This document shows, in pieces, positions 22,568 through 31,300 of a stretch of 64,000 nucleotides of DNA (position 1 is the first letter of the stretch; each line of letters opens with the position of its first letter). This DNA is from RGIG4140 sp045614025 (GTDB lineage: Bacteria; Pseudomonadota; Alphaproteobacteria; CAAHEQ01; UBA3637), in NCBI GenBank assembly GCA_045614025.1, contig JAZLCE010000014.1, positions 5,275 through 69,274 on the forward strand, in the 5' to 3' direction. The translations under genes were made by a program, and so were the position numbers. Below the pieces are notes generated by a model. That model saw nothing but the letters and a program-made list of their open reading frames with translations, made no database searches and was not told the origin of the DNA.

Positions 22568-24237
22568 TAAGAACCCCTTTCTTGCAAGTGAGCCATTTGC
22601 TTGAATGAAATTTTATAAGCTTCTGGATATTTTGAGATTTTTTGAACAAGTTTTTCTTTGTTTTTCAATGCTTCAGCTTCAATATAACCAGGGGCAGTAT
22701 TGTTCAAATAGGTGTTTAAAATCCCAGCTGTTGCTAAAACGGATTTAGCCGCCCCGATATAAGGGATCACATTCAGCACATTGGCTAATCTTTCTTCAGG
22801 TAATCTGGCAATTTCTGAAAGTTTGAGTGGTTTTTTTGTTTTGGATTCGCTGATCACGCCTAAGCTTAAAAACATTAAATCAACAGGCATCACATCTAAT
22901 TTTTCTTTCAGTTTATTTTCATGAATTTGCGTTAAAAACCCTTGAAATCCTTGTTTCATTTTTTCGGCATAAGTTGATTGGAAAAATCCGCCATGCGCTA
23001 AAATGTTTGCGCTTTGAGTGGCCAGGCAAATTAAGGCACTTGAAGGCGCGATTTGCTTTGTTTTTAATAACTCAAGCACTGTTTCTTTATCATGAGAAAG
23101 CTTATGAAGTTTAATGGCAAAGCTTTTGCGCATTTCTTTATCTTTTGAAATGCCAACAAAAGGAGATTCATCTTCTTTCCAAGCGGCTCTTATTCCTTTT
23201 AAAGATTGTTGAAACTTATTAAAATAAGTTGGATTTGAAAAGATTTTTGACCAAATGGAGTCTTCGCTTTGCAAGGCTTTAATCAAGAATTTTCTTGTGA
23301 TTTCAGTTCCATCTAAGGTGATTTGTTGCATTCCAGCTTTGTTTAATATTTGGTTTAAAGAATAAGATTGATAAACAGCTGTTTGATCTGCAAGCGTTGA
23401 AAGATTTTCTTGTTCAAAAATGCTTTTTAATGCTTGATATTGATTTTTAATATCATCAAACGAATAATCAAACATTCTTTTTGAAAGAAGGTTTAATTCT
23501 TGTTTTGTTTCTTCAATCAGCTGTTTTTTTCCTTCTTTTAAAGAGGAATAAGCCGTTTGAAGATTTTTTAAATTTGTTGTTGCCGTTAAATGAGAAACAA
23601 TTTTAAGTGCGGCTTTATATTTTTCCTTACAAGGGCAGTTTTCTTGTTTTAAAATCGTGTTTAATGTTTTTTCTAAATGATTTAATGTGGCGGATAATAA
23701 AACGGTTTCATTAAAATATTCAGAAGATATTTTATCGCTTTGATATAAAATGCTTTTGCTGATTTTATTATTGTTTGCAACGGGGAAAATGGTATCCCCC
23801 ACTTGGAAATATCCCCCACTGCAAGGATGGGAAAGAGAAACATTTGAACCATAAAATCCAATATGATATTTGGCGCCAGCTTGTTTCATTAACGAAGCGG
23901 AAATTAAAATATTTTGATTTAAAAGAGCTCTTGTTTCTTCTTTTTGCGGGCTATCATAATCTCTTAAAAAAGCCAAATGAGTGCCAGATTCCATAATGGG
24001 AAGATAGCTTAATTGTTTCACAACTTCTTTTGCTGTTTGTTTATCATAAAGCCGGGCCGTTTCTTCATAAATTGTTTCTAAAAGAAGAGCGGTATCAGGT
24101 GTTGTTTTATCGGTTTCTAAAAGAAAATCAGCCAGTTCTTCTTGAAAATAATCTTTCAAAGTGCCCGAGTTATATATTTTTCTTAAAGCAGGTAATGCGG
24201 TTAAAAGATTGTTAAATTCATAAGCATTTAATGTCAT
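22567..24237 (-). CDS. Unknown 556-residue protein coupled to VanX-type dipeptidase
   Basis: Not recognised. No signal peptide; mostly helical with long charged helices, and a possible hydrophobic stretch near residue 490-510 (IPYIGAAKSVLATAGILN). A region near 130-165 is more globular and Gly/Ser/His-rich (YHIGFYGSNVSLSHPCSGG), with a CPC pair near 217. Coupling to the dipeptidase by a TAATG overlap suggests a joint role, perhaps in cell wall peptide handling, which is inference. It is transcribed from the promoter at 24403-24431 through an attenuator. Start ATG 24237 has AAAAGGAAG upstream. Confidence 0.7.
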   Translation of the reverse strand: MTLNAYEFNNLLTALPALRKIYNSGTLKDYFQEELADFLLETDKTTPDTALLLETIYEETARLYDKQTAKEVVKQLSYLPIMESGTHLAFLRDYDSPQKEETRALLNQNILISASLMKQAGAKYHIGFYGSNVSLSHPCSGGYFQVGDTIFPVANNNKISKSILYQSDKISSEYFNETVLLSATLNHLEKTLNTILKQENCPCKEKYKAALKIVSHLTATTNLKNLQTAYSSLKEGKKQLIEETKQELNLLSKRMFDYSFDDIKNQYQALKSIFEQENLSTLADQTAVYQSYSLNQILNKAGMQQITLDGTEITRKFLIKALQSEDSIWSKIFSNPTYFNKFQQSLKGIRAAWKEDESPFVGISKDKEMRKSFAIKLHKLSHDKETVLELLKTKQIAPSSALICLATQSANILAHGGFFQSTYAEKMKQGFQGFLTQIHENKLKEKLDVMPVDLMFLSLGVISESKTKKPLKLSEIARLPEERLANVLNVIPYIGAAKSVLATAGILNTYLNNTAPGYIEAEALKNKEKLVQKISKYPEAYKISFKQMAHLQERGS

Positions 24238-24253
24238 AGTCTTCCTTTTTTAT

Positions 24254-24282
24254 AAAAAAAACTCTTTTCAAATTGAAAAGAG
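24254..24282 (-). terminator. Attenuator terminator upstream of the 556-residue gene
   Basis: On the minus strand CTCTTTTC pairs perfectly with GAAAAGAG around a five-base loop, followed by eight T. CAGCTCTTTT including its first arm is complementary (with G-T pairs) to AAAGGGAGCTG at the end of the leader peptide frame. Confidence 0.88.
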
Positions 24283-24317
24283 CTGCTATTTTGATTCTTT
24301 TATTTTAATTTTTATTA

Positions 24318-24395
24318 CTAACAAACAGCTCCCTTTGATTTTTTAAACCAAAAAGTAAAAATGTTTGTAATAATAAAAATAATAGATGTGTTCAT
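24318..24395 (-). CDS. Leader peptide of the 556-residue/VanX operon
   Basis: A 25-codon frame from ATG 24395 to TAG 24318. It is rich in Ile and Phe, with consecutive FWF before KKSKGAVC at the end. The codons TTT TGG lie in DNA (CTTTTTG) that can pair with CAAAGGG in the last codons; AAAGGGAGCTG can instead pair with the terminator's first arm. That makes the usual three-way choice of an attenuator. The transcription start predicted from the -10 box is at or one base from the ATG, so this mRNA is probably leaderless. Confidence 0.65.
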   Translation of the reverse strand: MNTSIIFIITNIFTFWFKKSKGAVC

Positions 24396-24402
24396 GTGAA
24401 AT

Positions 24403-24431
24403 AAAATATAATTTCTTTTGAAACTTGTCAA
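24403..24431 (-). promoter_or_regulatory. Promoter of the 556-residue/VanX operon
   Basis: On the minus strand a perfect TTGACA (24426-24431), a 17 bp spacer, and TATTTT (24403-24408), the same -10 sequence as at 21916. The leader ATG is 7 bp beyond the -10 box. Confidence 0.85.
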
Positions 24432-24516
24432 TATCTTTTTTAAAAATGATTGAAAAATTCAAAATTATTTGCTAAACTTTTCCCCATATTAATTAAAAAA
24501 AATGAAGGGTGATCAC

Positions 24517-25680
24517 ATGAAAAATAAACAGTTGGTTTCAAATATTTATTATGTTGGTGTGGATGATAAAGAAATTGATTTATTTGAAGGGCAATATATT
24601 GTTCCAAATGGAATTTCATATAACTCTTATGTGATTATGGATGAAAAAACAGCTGTGATGGATACGGTGGATATCCATAAAGCAGAGGAATGGCTTTCAA
24701 ATTTAAAAGAAGTTTTAAATGGTAAAGAACCAGATTATTTGGTTGTTCTTCATATGGAGCCAGATCATGCAGGCAGTATTGATTTATTTTTAAAAGCTTA
24801 TCCAAATACAAAAGTTGTTTCAAATCAAAAAGCATTCCAAATGATGGAAAGTTTTTTTGAAGGGATTGATTTGGAAGGCAAAAAAGTTATTATTCAAGAA
24901 GGAGAAACGCTTTTATTAGGCCAGCATTCGCTTTCATTTGTTTTTGCGCCGATGGTTCATTGGCCAGAAGTGATGGTTGCTTATGAACAAACAGAAAAGA
25001 TTTTGTTTTCAGCAGATGCGTTTGGCAAATTTGGGGCGCTTGATTATGAAGAAGAATGGGATTGCGAAGCGCGCCGTTATTATATTAACATTGTGGGTAA
25101 ATATGGTGCTCCTGTTCAAACGTTGCTTAAAAAAGCAAGCACACTTGATATTCAAAAGATTTTTCCGCTCCATGGGCCGATGCTCACTGAAAATTTGGGA
25201 TATTATTTAAATAAATATGATATTTGGAGCTCATATAAAGCGGAAGATACGGGCGTTTTTATTGCCTATACCTCCATTTATGGGAACACCAAGCAAGCCG
25301 CTTTGAAGCTTAAAGAGATTTTGGATGCAAAAGGCATTAAAACAGCGATTGCCGATTTAGCCAGAGATGATATGGCAGAGGCCGTTGAAGATGCATTCAG
25401 ATATTCGCATTTGGTGTTGGCAAGCCCCACATATGATGGAGATGTTTTCCCTTATATGGCCACATTTATGCACCATTTAAAAAGCAAAAATTATCAAAAC
25501 AGAACCATTGGGTTTATTGAAAATGGCTCTTGGGCGCCGATGTCTGCAAAAGTGATGAAAAAAGAAATGGGAGAGCTTAAAAATATCACATTGATTGAAA
25601 ATCATGTTTCAATTAAATCTGCCTTGAAAAAAGAAGATGTTGAGGCATTAAATGCGTTGGCAGAAGATTTGTTAAAGTAA
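24517..25680 (+). CDS. A-type flavodiiron protein (FprA-like O2/NO reductase)
   Basis: 387 residues: an N-terminal metallo-beta-lactamase-like diiron domain (1-245) and a C-terminal flavodoxin domain (250-387). The iron ligands of active family members are all present: His79, Glu81 and Asp83 in HMEPDHAG, His148 in MVHWPE, Asp167 in SADAFG, His219 in PLHGP. The FMN-binding loop is TSIYGNTKQAA. There is no rubredoxin or flavin-reductase extension, so this is class A. Such enzymes reduce O2 to water or NO to N2O in the cytosol of anaerobes and protect them. ATG 24517 follows GAAGGGTGATC; an ATG at 24502 overlaps that site. Confidence 0.93.
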   Translation: MKNKQLVSNIYYVGVDDKEIDLFEGQYIVPNGISYNSYVIMDEKTAVMDTVDIHKAEEWLSNLKEVLNGKEPDYLVVLHMEPDHAGSIDLFLKAYPNTKVVSNQKAFQMMESFFEGIDLEGKKVIIQEGETLLLGQHSLSFVFAPMVHWPEVMVAYEQTEKILFSADAFGKFGALDYEEEWDCEARRYYINIVGKYGAPVQTLLKKASTLDIQKIFPLHGPMLTENLGYYLNKYDIWSSYKAEDTGVFIAYTSIYGNTKQAALKLKEILDAKGIKTAIADLARDDMAEAVEDAFRYSHLVLASPTYDGDVFPYMATFMHHLKSKNYQNRTIGFIENGSWAPMSAKVMKKEMGELKNITLIENHVSIKSALKKEDVEALNALAEDLLK

Positions 25681-25692
25681 GGATAAAATAAA

Positions 25693-26190
25693 ATGAGAAT
25701 GAATATCACAATTGAAAGTTTAGTTGAAGAAATCACGGATAAAAGAAATCATCAAATCGAACCTCAAATTGAAAAAATTAAAAATTTGCTTTCAAAGGGG
25801 TGTGATGTTGATGGGCAAGATAAACATGGCAACACTTTGTTGCATCATGTGGTAACAAGCGGTAGTATTCGCATGTATAATACTGTTCAAGAAGGCGAAT
25901 ATAACATGCCTCAAAAAACATTTGATGCCGAATATTTAATTAAAAACTTTTCTCCAAATCCATTAATTAAAAATCATGATGGATTAACTCCAGCTATGGT
26001 GGCAGCTAAACATAAGCAAACAGCTTTATGGCAATTGCTTTCTTCTTATGAGCAAAGTTTTGTTGCCTCTCAAATTGGTGGGATTATGAAAGAAATTATT
26101 CAACATCAAAATCTTAATGTTTGTTCAAGAACGCGTGTGTTACAAGCGGCTCAAAAATTGGTTGCAAATAATCGCACCCGTTCTGAATAA
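25693..26190 (+). CDS. Small ankyrin-repeat protein 3
   Basis: 165 residues with two ankyrin repeats: IEKIKNLLSKGCDVDGQDKHGNTLLHH (in part LLSKGCDVDGQDKHGNTLLH, residues 27-50) and NHDGLTPAMVAAKHKQTALWQLL (here DGLTPAMVAAKHKQTALWQ, about 95-115). It starts 12 bp after the flavodiiron gene with TAAGGATAAAA upstream and may be co-transcribed with it. No signal peptide or membrane segment. The C-terminus is helical. Host interaction or a purely internal role cannot be told apart. Confidence 0.75.
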   Translation: MRMNITIESLVEEITDKRNHQIEPQIEKIKNLLSKGCDVDGQDKHGNTLLHHVVTSGSIRMYNTVQEGEYNMPQKTFDAEYLIKNFSPNPLIKNHDGLTPAMVAAKHKQTALWQLLSSYEQSFVASQIGGIMKEIIQHQNLNVCSRTRVLQAAQKLVANNRTRSE

Positions 26191-26253
26191 ATCAAAACAA
26201 GGGGCAAGGAAGGGAATATTCTTAATCAAAATTTAATTGTTGATTTAGTTTAT

Positions 26254-26412
26254 TAAGCGCAACAAGTTGTTGGTGCGGTGATTGGATTGACTCCACAAAA
26301 AGTTTTATTAAAAGCGCTCAAGATGATTTTATGGTCGGTTTGGTGGAGCTTCCAAGCGAAACACATTTCCTCTGCAACAAGAGCGGTTATTTTAAAAGCT
26401 TTTGAAGAATAA
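26254..26412 (+). pseudogene. Possible remnant of a decayed gene
   Basis: A 53-codon open stretch with no start codon (AQQVVGAVIGLTPQKVLLKA ... AVILKAFEE, then TAA) directly follows the small ankyrin gene. An in-frame TAA lies immediately before it. Codon use looks coding-like, so it may be the worn tail of a gene once present between 26190 and 26415. No family is recognised. Confidence 0.3.
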
Positions 26413-26414
26413 AA

Positions 26415-26987
26415 TTATTCCTTTATTCTTTCTTCGTTTGTTAAAGGAAAAACAGGATTCTTTTTTTCAAGAAGCATTGGCTTACCTTGATATAAAACAG
26501 CTTCTTTTTCAATTTCTTTCATGGCTTGAATTGCCGTTTTCAAATAATCTTTAATTTCAATATCTTTATCGGCATTTAAGGCGGCCCAAAATCCTTCTTT
26601 TTCTTGATGTTTTAAAAAATAATGTTTCTCATCAATAACGATAAAAGAAATTGGGGATTTTTTTTCTGAGATATAAACAATTTGGTGTGGTAACACGTCT
26701 TCAATAATTTGAAGTGTTTTATTTGAAAACGCCTTGGGTGCATTCATAAAAACTTGTTGTTTGCCAAATGCAAAATGCATCTGTTTTAAAACGCTTTCAA
26801 ATTTTTGAATTTCTTCCTCTTTTAAGAAAAGTTGAATTTTTGTTGCCGGTTTGCAACAAAATTCTTTTAATAAAGCTGGCAGATATAAATTGCTATAAAA
26901 CAAAGAAGATCGTTCATGCTTTAAAAGATATCTCATACCACGTAAAAATTCTTTTTCTGAGAGCAAGGGTTTATTTTCTTCAGCCAT
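26415..26987 (-). CDS. Unknown, tandem paralogue C of three
   Basis: 190 residues, no signal or membrane segment. It shares a pattern with the two genes upstream: a strand-rich phrase KIQLFLKEEEIQKFESVLK (about 49-67), then QVFMNA, and later SFIVIDEKHYFL ... FWAALNADKD (about 115-145) followed by a helix. In the other two the corresponding phrases are SFGIINEKHTLTY ... FLIHFNAEA and SFMIFNNKSYIL ... FSCALNATY. The ...(V/I)xxS-F-x-I-(D/N)-x-K... pattern is reminiscent of inactive PLD-like folds, but no catalytic HKD is present. Last gene of the operon. Confidence 0.65.
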   Translation of the reverse strand: MAEENKPLLSEKEFLRGMRYLLKHERSSLFYSNLYLPALLKEFCCKPATKIQLFLKEEEIQKFESVLKQMHFAFGKQQVFMNAPKAFSNKTLQIIEDVLPHQIVYISEKKSPISFIVIDEKHYFLKHQEKEGFWAALNADKDIEIKDYLKTAIQAMKEIEKEAVLYQGKPMLLEKKNPVFPLTNEERIKE

Positions 26988-26990
26988 TTT

Positions 26991-27626
26991 TTAATCCTTT
27001 GTGCGACCTGAAACTTGATCGGGCGATAAAATATTTGATCGAATCCATCTAGGGTTTAAAGGCGGGTTTGCTAATGAGGTTAATATATCAAAAACTTTTT
27101 GTCTTAATTTTAAATGCTTTTCTCCTTCAAGAGTTGCTTCAGCATTAAAATGAATTAAAAAACCGCCGCCTTCACTATTATAGGTTAGCGTATGTTTTTC
27201 ATTAATAATGCCAAAAGAGGGCAAGTCAGAATCTGTCCCTTGAAAATCAATAAAGCGCGCTTTATTAAATAAATCCCTTGCTTGATAAGGATTTATTTTT
27301 TGATCTAAAAATAATTGAAGATTTGGATGTTTATTTTTATCTTTTAAAACATCATAAAGCTCATCAACGCCTTGTTGCGTTAAATAAAGTTTAACATTAT
27401 TTTGTGGATTGATTAAAAAATAGTTCATCACAAGCTTAAGCCGATTGTTTTTAATTGGATAAATAATATCTTCGTTTGTTGTTAACGGTTCTAAAACAGC
27501 TTGCAGGTATTCTTTTTTATCAAAAGGTTCGCTATCTGTTTGAAGCAAAATGGCTTTATTTATTGATCTTGTTAAATCAAGAATATTTTGATAAATTGAT
27601 TTTTTATTCTCGCTCATGGCTATCAT
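26991..27626 (-). CDS. Unknown, tandem paralogue B of three
   Basis: 211 residues, soluble. It has the shared SFGIINEKHTLTYNSEGG segment near residue 140 and NNVKLYLTQQGVDELYDVL near 75. The Arg/Pro-rich C-terminus (NPRWIRSNILSPDQVSGRTK) is not shared. The start overlaps the end of the upstream gene by 23 bp; a second ATG nine bases further in (27617) is equally possible, as neither has a good ribosome binding site, which suggests translational coupling. Function unknown. Confidence 0.65.
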   Translation of the reverse strand: MIAMSENKKSIYQNILDLTRSINKAILLQTDSEPFDKKEYLQAVLEPLTTNEDIIYPIKNNRLKLVMNYFLINPQNNVKLYLTQQGVDELYDVLKDKNKHPNLQLFLDQKINPYQARDLFNKARFIDFQGTDSDLPSFGIINEKHTLTYNSEGGGFLIHFNAEATLEGEKHLKLRQKVFDILTSLANPPLNPRWIRSNILSPDQVSGRTKD

Positions 27627-28233
27627 CTAATCTATTTTTCTTATGGTGTTGAGATATTTTTTTCTGAACATCTTGGAATGGAACTGAAAGGCTTTTAATT
27701 TTAATCATAGCTGATGAAAGCATCTCTAATCGTTTGGATTGGCTTTGGCTATATGTGGCATTTAAAGCGCAACTAAAATAAGGTTGTTCAGCATTTTCAA
27801 TTTTTAAAATATAACTTTTGTTATTAAAAATCATAAAGGAATCACAGTGAACACTTGAATCTGCAATAAAAATTCTTTTTGGATTTGGAAGATCTTGAAG
27901 GGAAGGGGCTTTTTCTTGTTTTAATTGAATAAACCGATCCTCTAAAAAAAACGTGAAAGGTGTTTCTTTTTTTTCATCTAGCAAAACTTCTGCCGAAACA
28001 ATTAAGTTGACTTTAGAATTTTGAAATTCTTTTGAAATTAAGGCTGGATAAAGTTTTTTAAAATCACGGTTATTTAAAAAAATGGTTCCTTTAGCATTTT
28101 CAGATAAAATTTTTGTAATTGAACCAATGCGGTTAATGGCGCAAAAAATATCCGTGTTTTTTTCATCTATTCTTTTTTGGATTTCTTGTTTCATCCATTC
28201 ATATTCATGATCATTTATTTTTTGATATCCCAT
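27604..28233 (-). CDS. Unknown, tandem paralogue A of three
   Basis: 209 residues, first gene of the three-gene operon driven by the promoter at 28268-28296. It shows GTIFLNNRDFKKLYPALIS (about 49-67), VNLIVSAEVLL, then KRIFIADSSVHCDSFMIFNN (about 115-134) and FSCALNATY, which match the other two paralogues in order and spacing. No signal peptide, membrane segment or known catalytic motif. The C-terminus is strongly basic and acidic (HHKKNRLDDSHERE). Confidence 0.65.
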   Translation of the reverse strand: MGYQKINDHEYEWMKQEIQKRIDEKNTDIFCAINRIGSITKILSENAKGTIFLNNRDFKKLYPALISKEFQNSKVNLIVSAEVLLDEKKETPFTFFLEDRFIQLKQEKAPSLQDLPNPKRIFIADSSVHCDSFMIFNNKSYILKIENAEQPYFSCALNATYSQSQSKRLEMLSSAMIKIKSLSVPFQDVQKKISQHHKKNRLDDSHERE

Positions 28234-28267
28234 CAGATTAATCCTCTATTAAAAAATAAGTTTTGTT

Positions 28268-28296
28268 AAACTATCTCTTTGGGAATTAAAAGTCAA
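28268..28296 (-). promoter_or_regulatory. Promoter of the three-paralogue operon
   Basis: On the minus strand TTGACT (28291-28296), a 17 bp spacer and TAGTTT (28268-28273), 35 bp before the ATG at 28233. Confidence 0.6.
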
Positions 28297-28318
28297 GGTT
28301 TAAATGGTTTTTAAGCAT

Positions 28319-28356
28319 AAAAAAGCCCCTAAAAGAAAGTTTTTTTAAGGGCTTTT
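28319..28356 (-). terminator. Terminator of the folA-thyA-giant gene operon
   Basis: On the minus strand AAAGCCCTTAAAA pairs with TTTTAGGGGCTTT and is followed by T residues. It begins just beyond the stop of the 1700-residue gene. Confidence 0.8.
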
Positions 28357-28363
28357 TCTTTTT

Positions 28364-31300
28364 TTATCTCCCACCACGGTTTATTAAACTAGAAGCGATA
28401 AAATTTTTGTTTCTTGCTGCTTGCTTTGCTTCATTTTGTGCTGAAAATTCTTTTTCTTCAATTTCTTTAATTAAAGAAACAGTTTCTTTAAGTTCTGGAA
28501 GCGTTTGAGGTGCTTTTTCTATTGGTGGCATAAAGTGTTTCATAATCAATCTTTCAAATACAGGTGTTTGATTTTTTTGATATGGATGAGCATCAACAAA
28601 GTGAACCCCAGAGGTTGATTTATTTCCATTTAAAAGGGATTGACGAATTTTCTTTGGCAAGTTTCTTCCAATTGAAATAAGCAACACGTCATCTAATTGT
28701 TCTTGATGTTGCATCACAGAAGAAAGGCATTCTTGAACAGCTTGACTTCTTTCTTCAGGCGTTTTTCCCATTGCGCTAATATAATCGCCAAGAGCCAATA
28801 AAGCGCGTTGCATGGTTGCGCTTAATTTAGGCCGTTTCACTTTTTCTCTTGAAAAACTAGGGAAAAGACTCTTTGCCTTTTCAGCTAAAGAAGAGCTCAT
28901 GCTATCTTTTGATAAAACATCAATTAAAGCGTCTGTAAAATCTTCGCCTTTATGGGATCTTGTCATTGCTTTTGCAATCAATTTACCAAGATGGCGTCTT
29001 TCATTTACAGATGGGGTATAAGGCGTTGCTTGTTGCAACATGGTGTGGCCATTTTTATCTTTTCCCAAGTATTTGCATTCAAAATCAATGGCGCCATGGT
29101 CAAATAACGTGATCTTTGAACCATCCACGCGCACTTGAGCGCCATGTCTATCTGAATCAATAGGGCCCATTTGCAACAAAGTGTAAAGTTCGGTAGTGAA
29201 AATCGCTTTGGCAACGGCTTTTTTATAAGCTTGTTGTTCTTTTGTTTTTTCAGGAAGATCGTTAAAATGTTCACCACTGGCCAGTTCTGTTTTTTTGAAT
29301 CTTCTTCCAAAATCGCTGATATGTGCAGCTGAAATTTGAAATTCTTGCCCATCTGCTTGAACTTGAATGCCTTTATATTGTTCTTCAGCCACTTTTGTTT
29401 GCGCGCCACCCACCAAAAAGTCAGCTTCAATGGCGGTTAAGTGTCTGGCTTGCCCAATAATGCTTGGAAGAGCGCCAAAAAGTTTTTTGTTGCATGAGGC
29501 TAATTTTTTAGAAATTGGTGTAAAAAACTTTTTAAATTGATTATTAGCCGTTTCCAAAGCATTTGGATGCAACATGGTTAAAGCATGCCCTGTTTGGGCT
29601 TCTGGATCATCTTTCACTTCAACTGTAAAGCCAAAAGACCCAGAACCAAGCAATCTTCCAACATAAGGGGTTTGCCCTTTTAATTTGCCATCATCAAATG
29701 TTTCAGCAGACTCAATGCTTTCAAAAATTTGATATCTTTTTGGTGGATTAAAGTTGCTTTTTGAGTCTTTTAAATCTTCTTTAATACTATCACTTGTTCC
29801 TGGATAAGAATGAATGGCTTGTAATGTTTTTCCACCGGCAGCGCCCATTTGTGAAAGAATTTTTTTAATCATTTCTCCAGGGCGTTGTTTTCTTTTTTCC
29901 GTTTTATGAGGTTGCGAAGTGTAGGGCACTTTTTGGGGTGGATTCATTGTATATAAAATCGAAATGAACAAAGCTTTTGCTTCCAATGATTCGCAATTTT
30001 CAAAATAAGTATCAAGAGCCAGTGTTTGATAAGTGGCATAGTCGGTATCTTTATTCATTTCCTCTTTTATAATATTATAGTATTCTTGAATTTTTTGTGT
30101 ATTAACAGTATCACCCTTTGTTGGATCAAATAATAAACTTTGCATAATCAAAGCTTGCGCTTCGGGTGGCGTTTCCCAAAACTGCCTATGGAAATTAGCC
30201 ATAGCCGTTTGTTTGGTTTGATCCGATATTTGAGCTCTAAAGTCAATGCGTTGTTTGAGCTCTGGGCTTAAAAGGCCACCAAAAAATTGCCCCTGATTAT
30301 ATTTACGTTTTTTGTTAATGGTATAAACGATTTTGTTAGCGCTTTGTGGGGTGAGGGGTTGTTTTAAAAAGTCAAGTAAATCAATGTTAAAATTGTTTTG
30401 ATGAGAGCAAATCAATCCTTCGCGTAAGCCTTGAACCTGAGCATCAATTTTATTCCCGTTTACCGTTTGGATTTTATCTCTGATTGCTAAAGAAACATCT
30501 TTTTGCGTTTCGGCTTTTTCCATTAATCGGCATAAAATGGAAGCACCAGTTATTCCAGAGAAATCTTTTAAATAAGCGTCTGGAGTCATTTGAGCAACAA
30601 ATTCTTTTTTTGTAACGGAAGACTCTTTTTCCATGCCAATGCGTTTAAAATGCAACTCGGCAATTGTTTCAATTAAAAAGTTTTTAAACTGATTATTAGC
30701 AGGCGGTGTTTCTTTTAAAATTTTGCTTGCTAATTTATAAAGATCTTCTCGATAAATTGGATCCGCCGTTTTAATTTGTTGGCGCATCATTTTCATGATC
30801 TTTTCTTCTAATGCTTCATTATAATTATAATGGTGATCGCTTAAAGCATAATAATGCAAAAATTGATCATCCGCATTACGCAAATCCTTGAAAAGAGCGC
30901 CTTGATTATTATATTTTTGGTATTCTGTGCAAATATAAGCCAATTCTTCTTCGGGTGCCATTTTTAAATTGCTATATAAAAGATGGCGATAATTATGTTC
31001 AGCAATTTTGGCAAGAATTTGGTTTGTTTCATTTGAGCAGTTTTCATCTTGTCTTAACTGATATCCCGCCTTTGATAAATCAATATATTGATCTTTATAA
31101 TCTTCTAAATTTAATTCTTTTAAGAAAGTGCGGGTAATATAGTTTCTGATTTGTAAAAGAGTGTTACTTGTTCTTGCGGCCATATAAGAATTGGCAAAAT
31201 TCTTATTGACATATAGTTTTTTGCTCAACTCTTCTAATTCCTTAAATGTTTTAGGTTGACTAATGCCTAACACTTCATAAAAATCATAGTTAAATAATTC

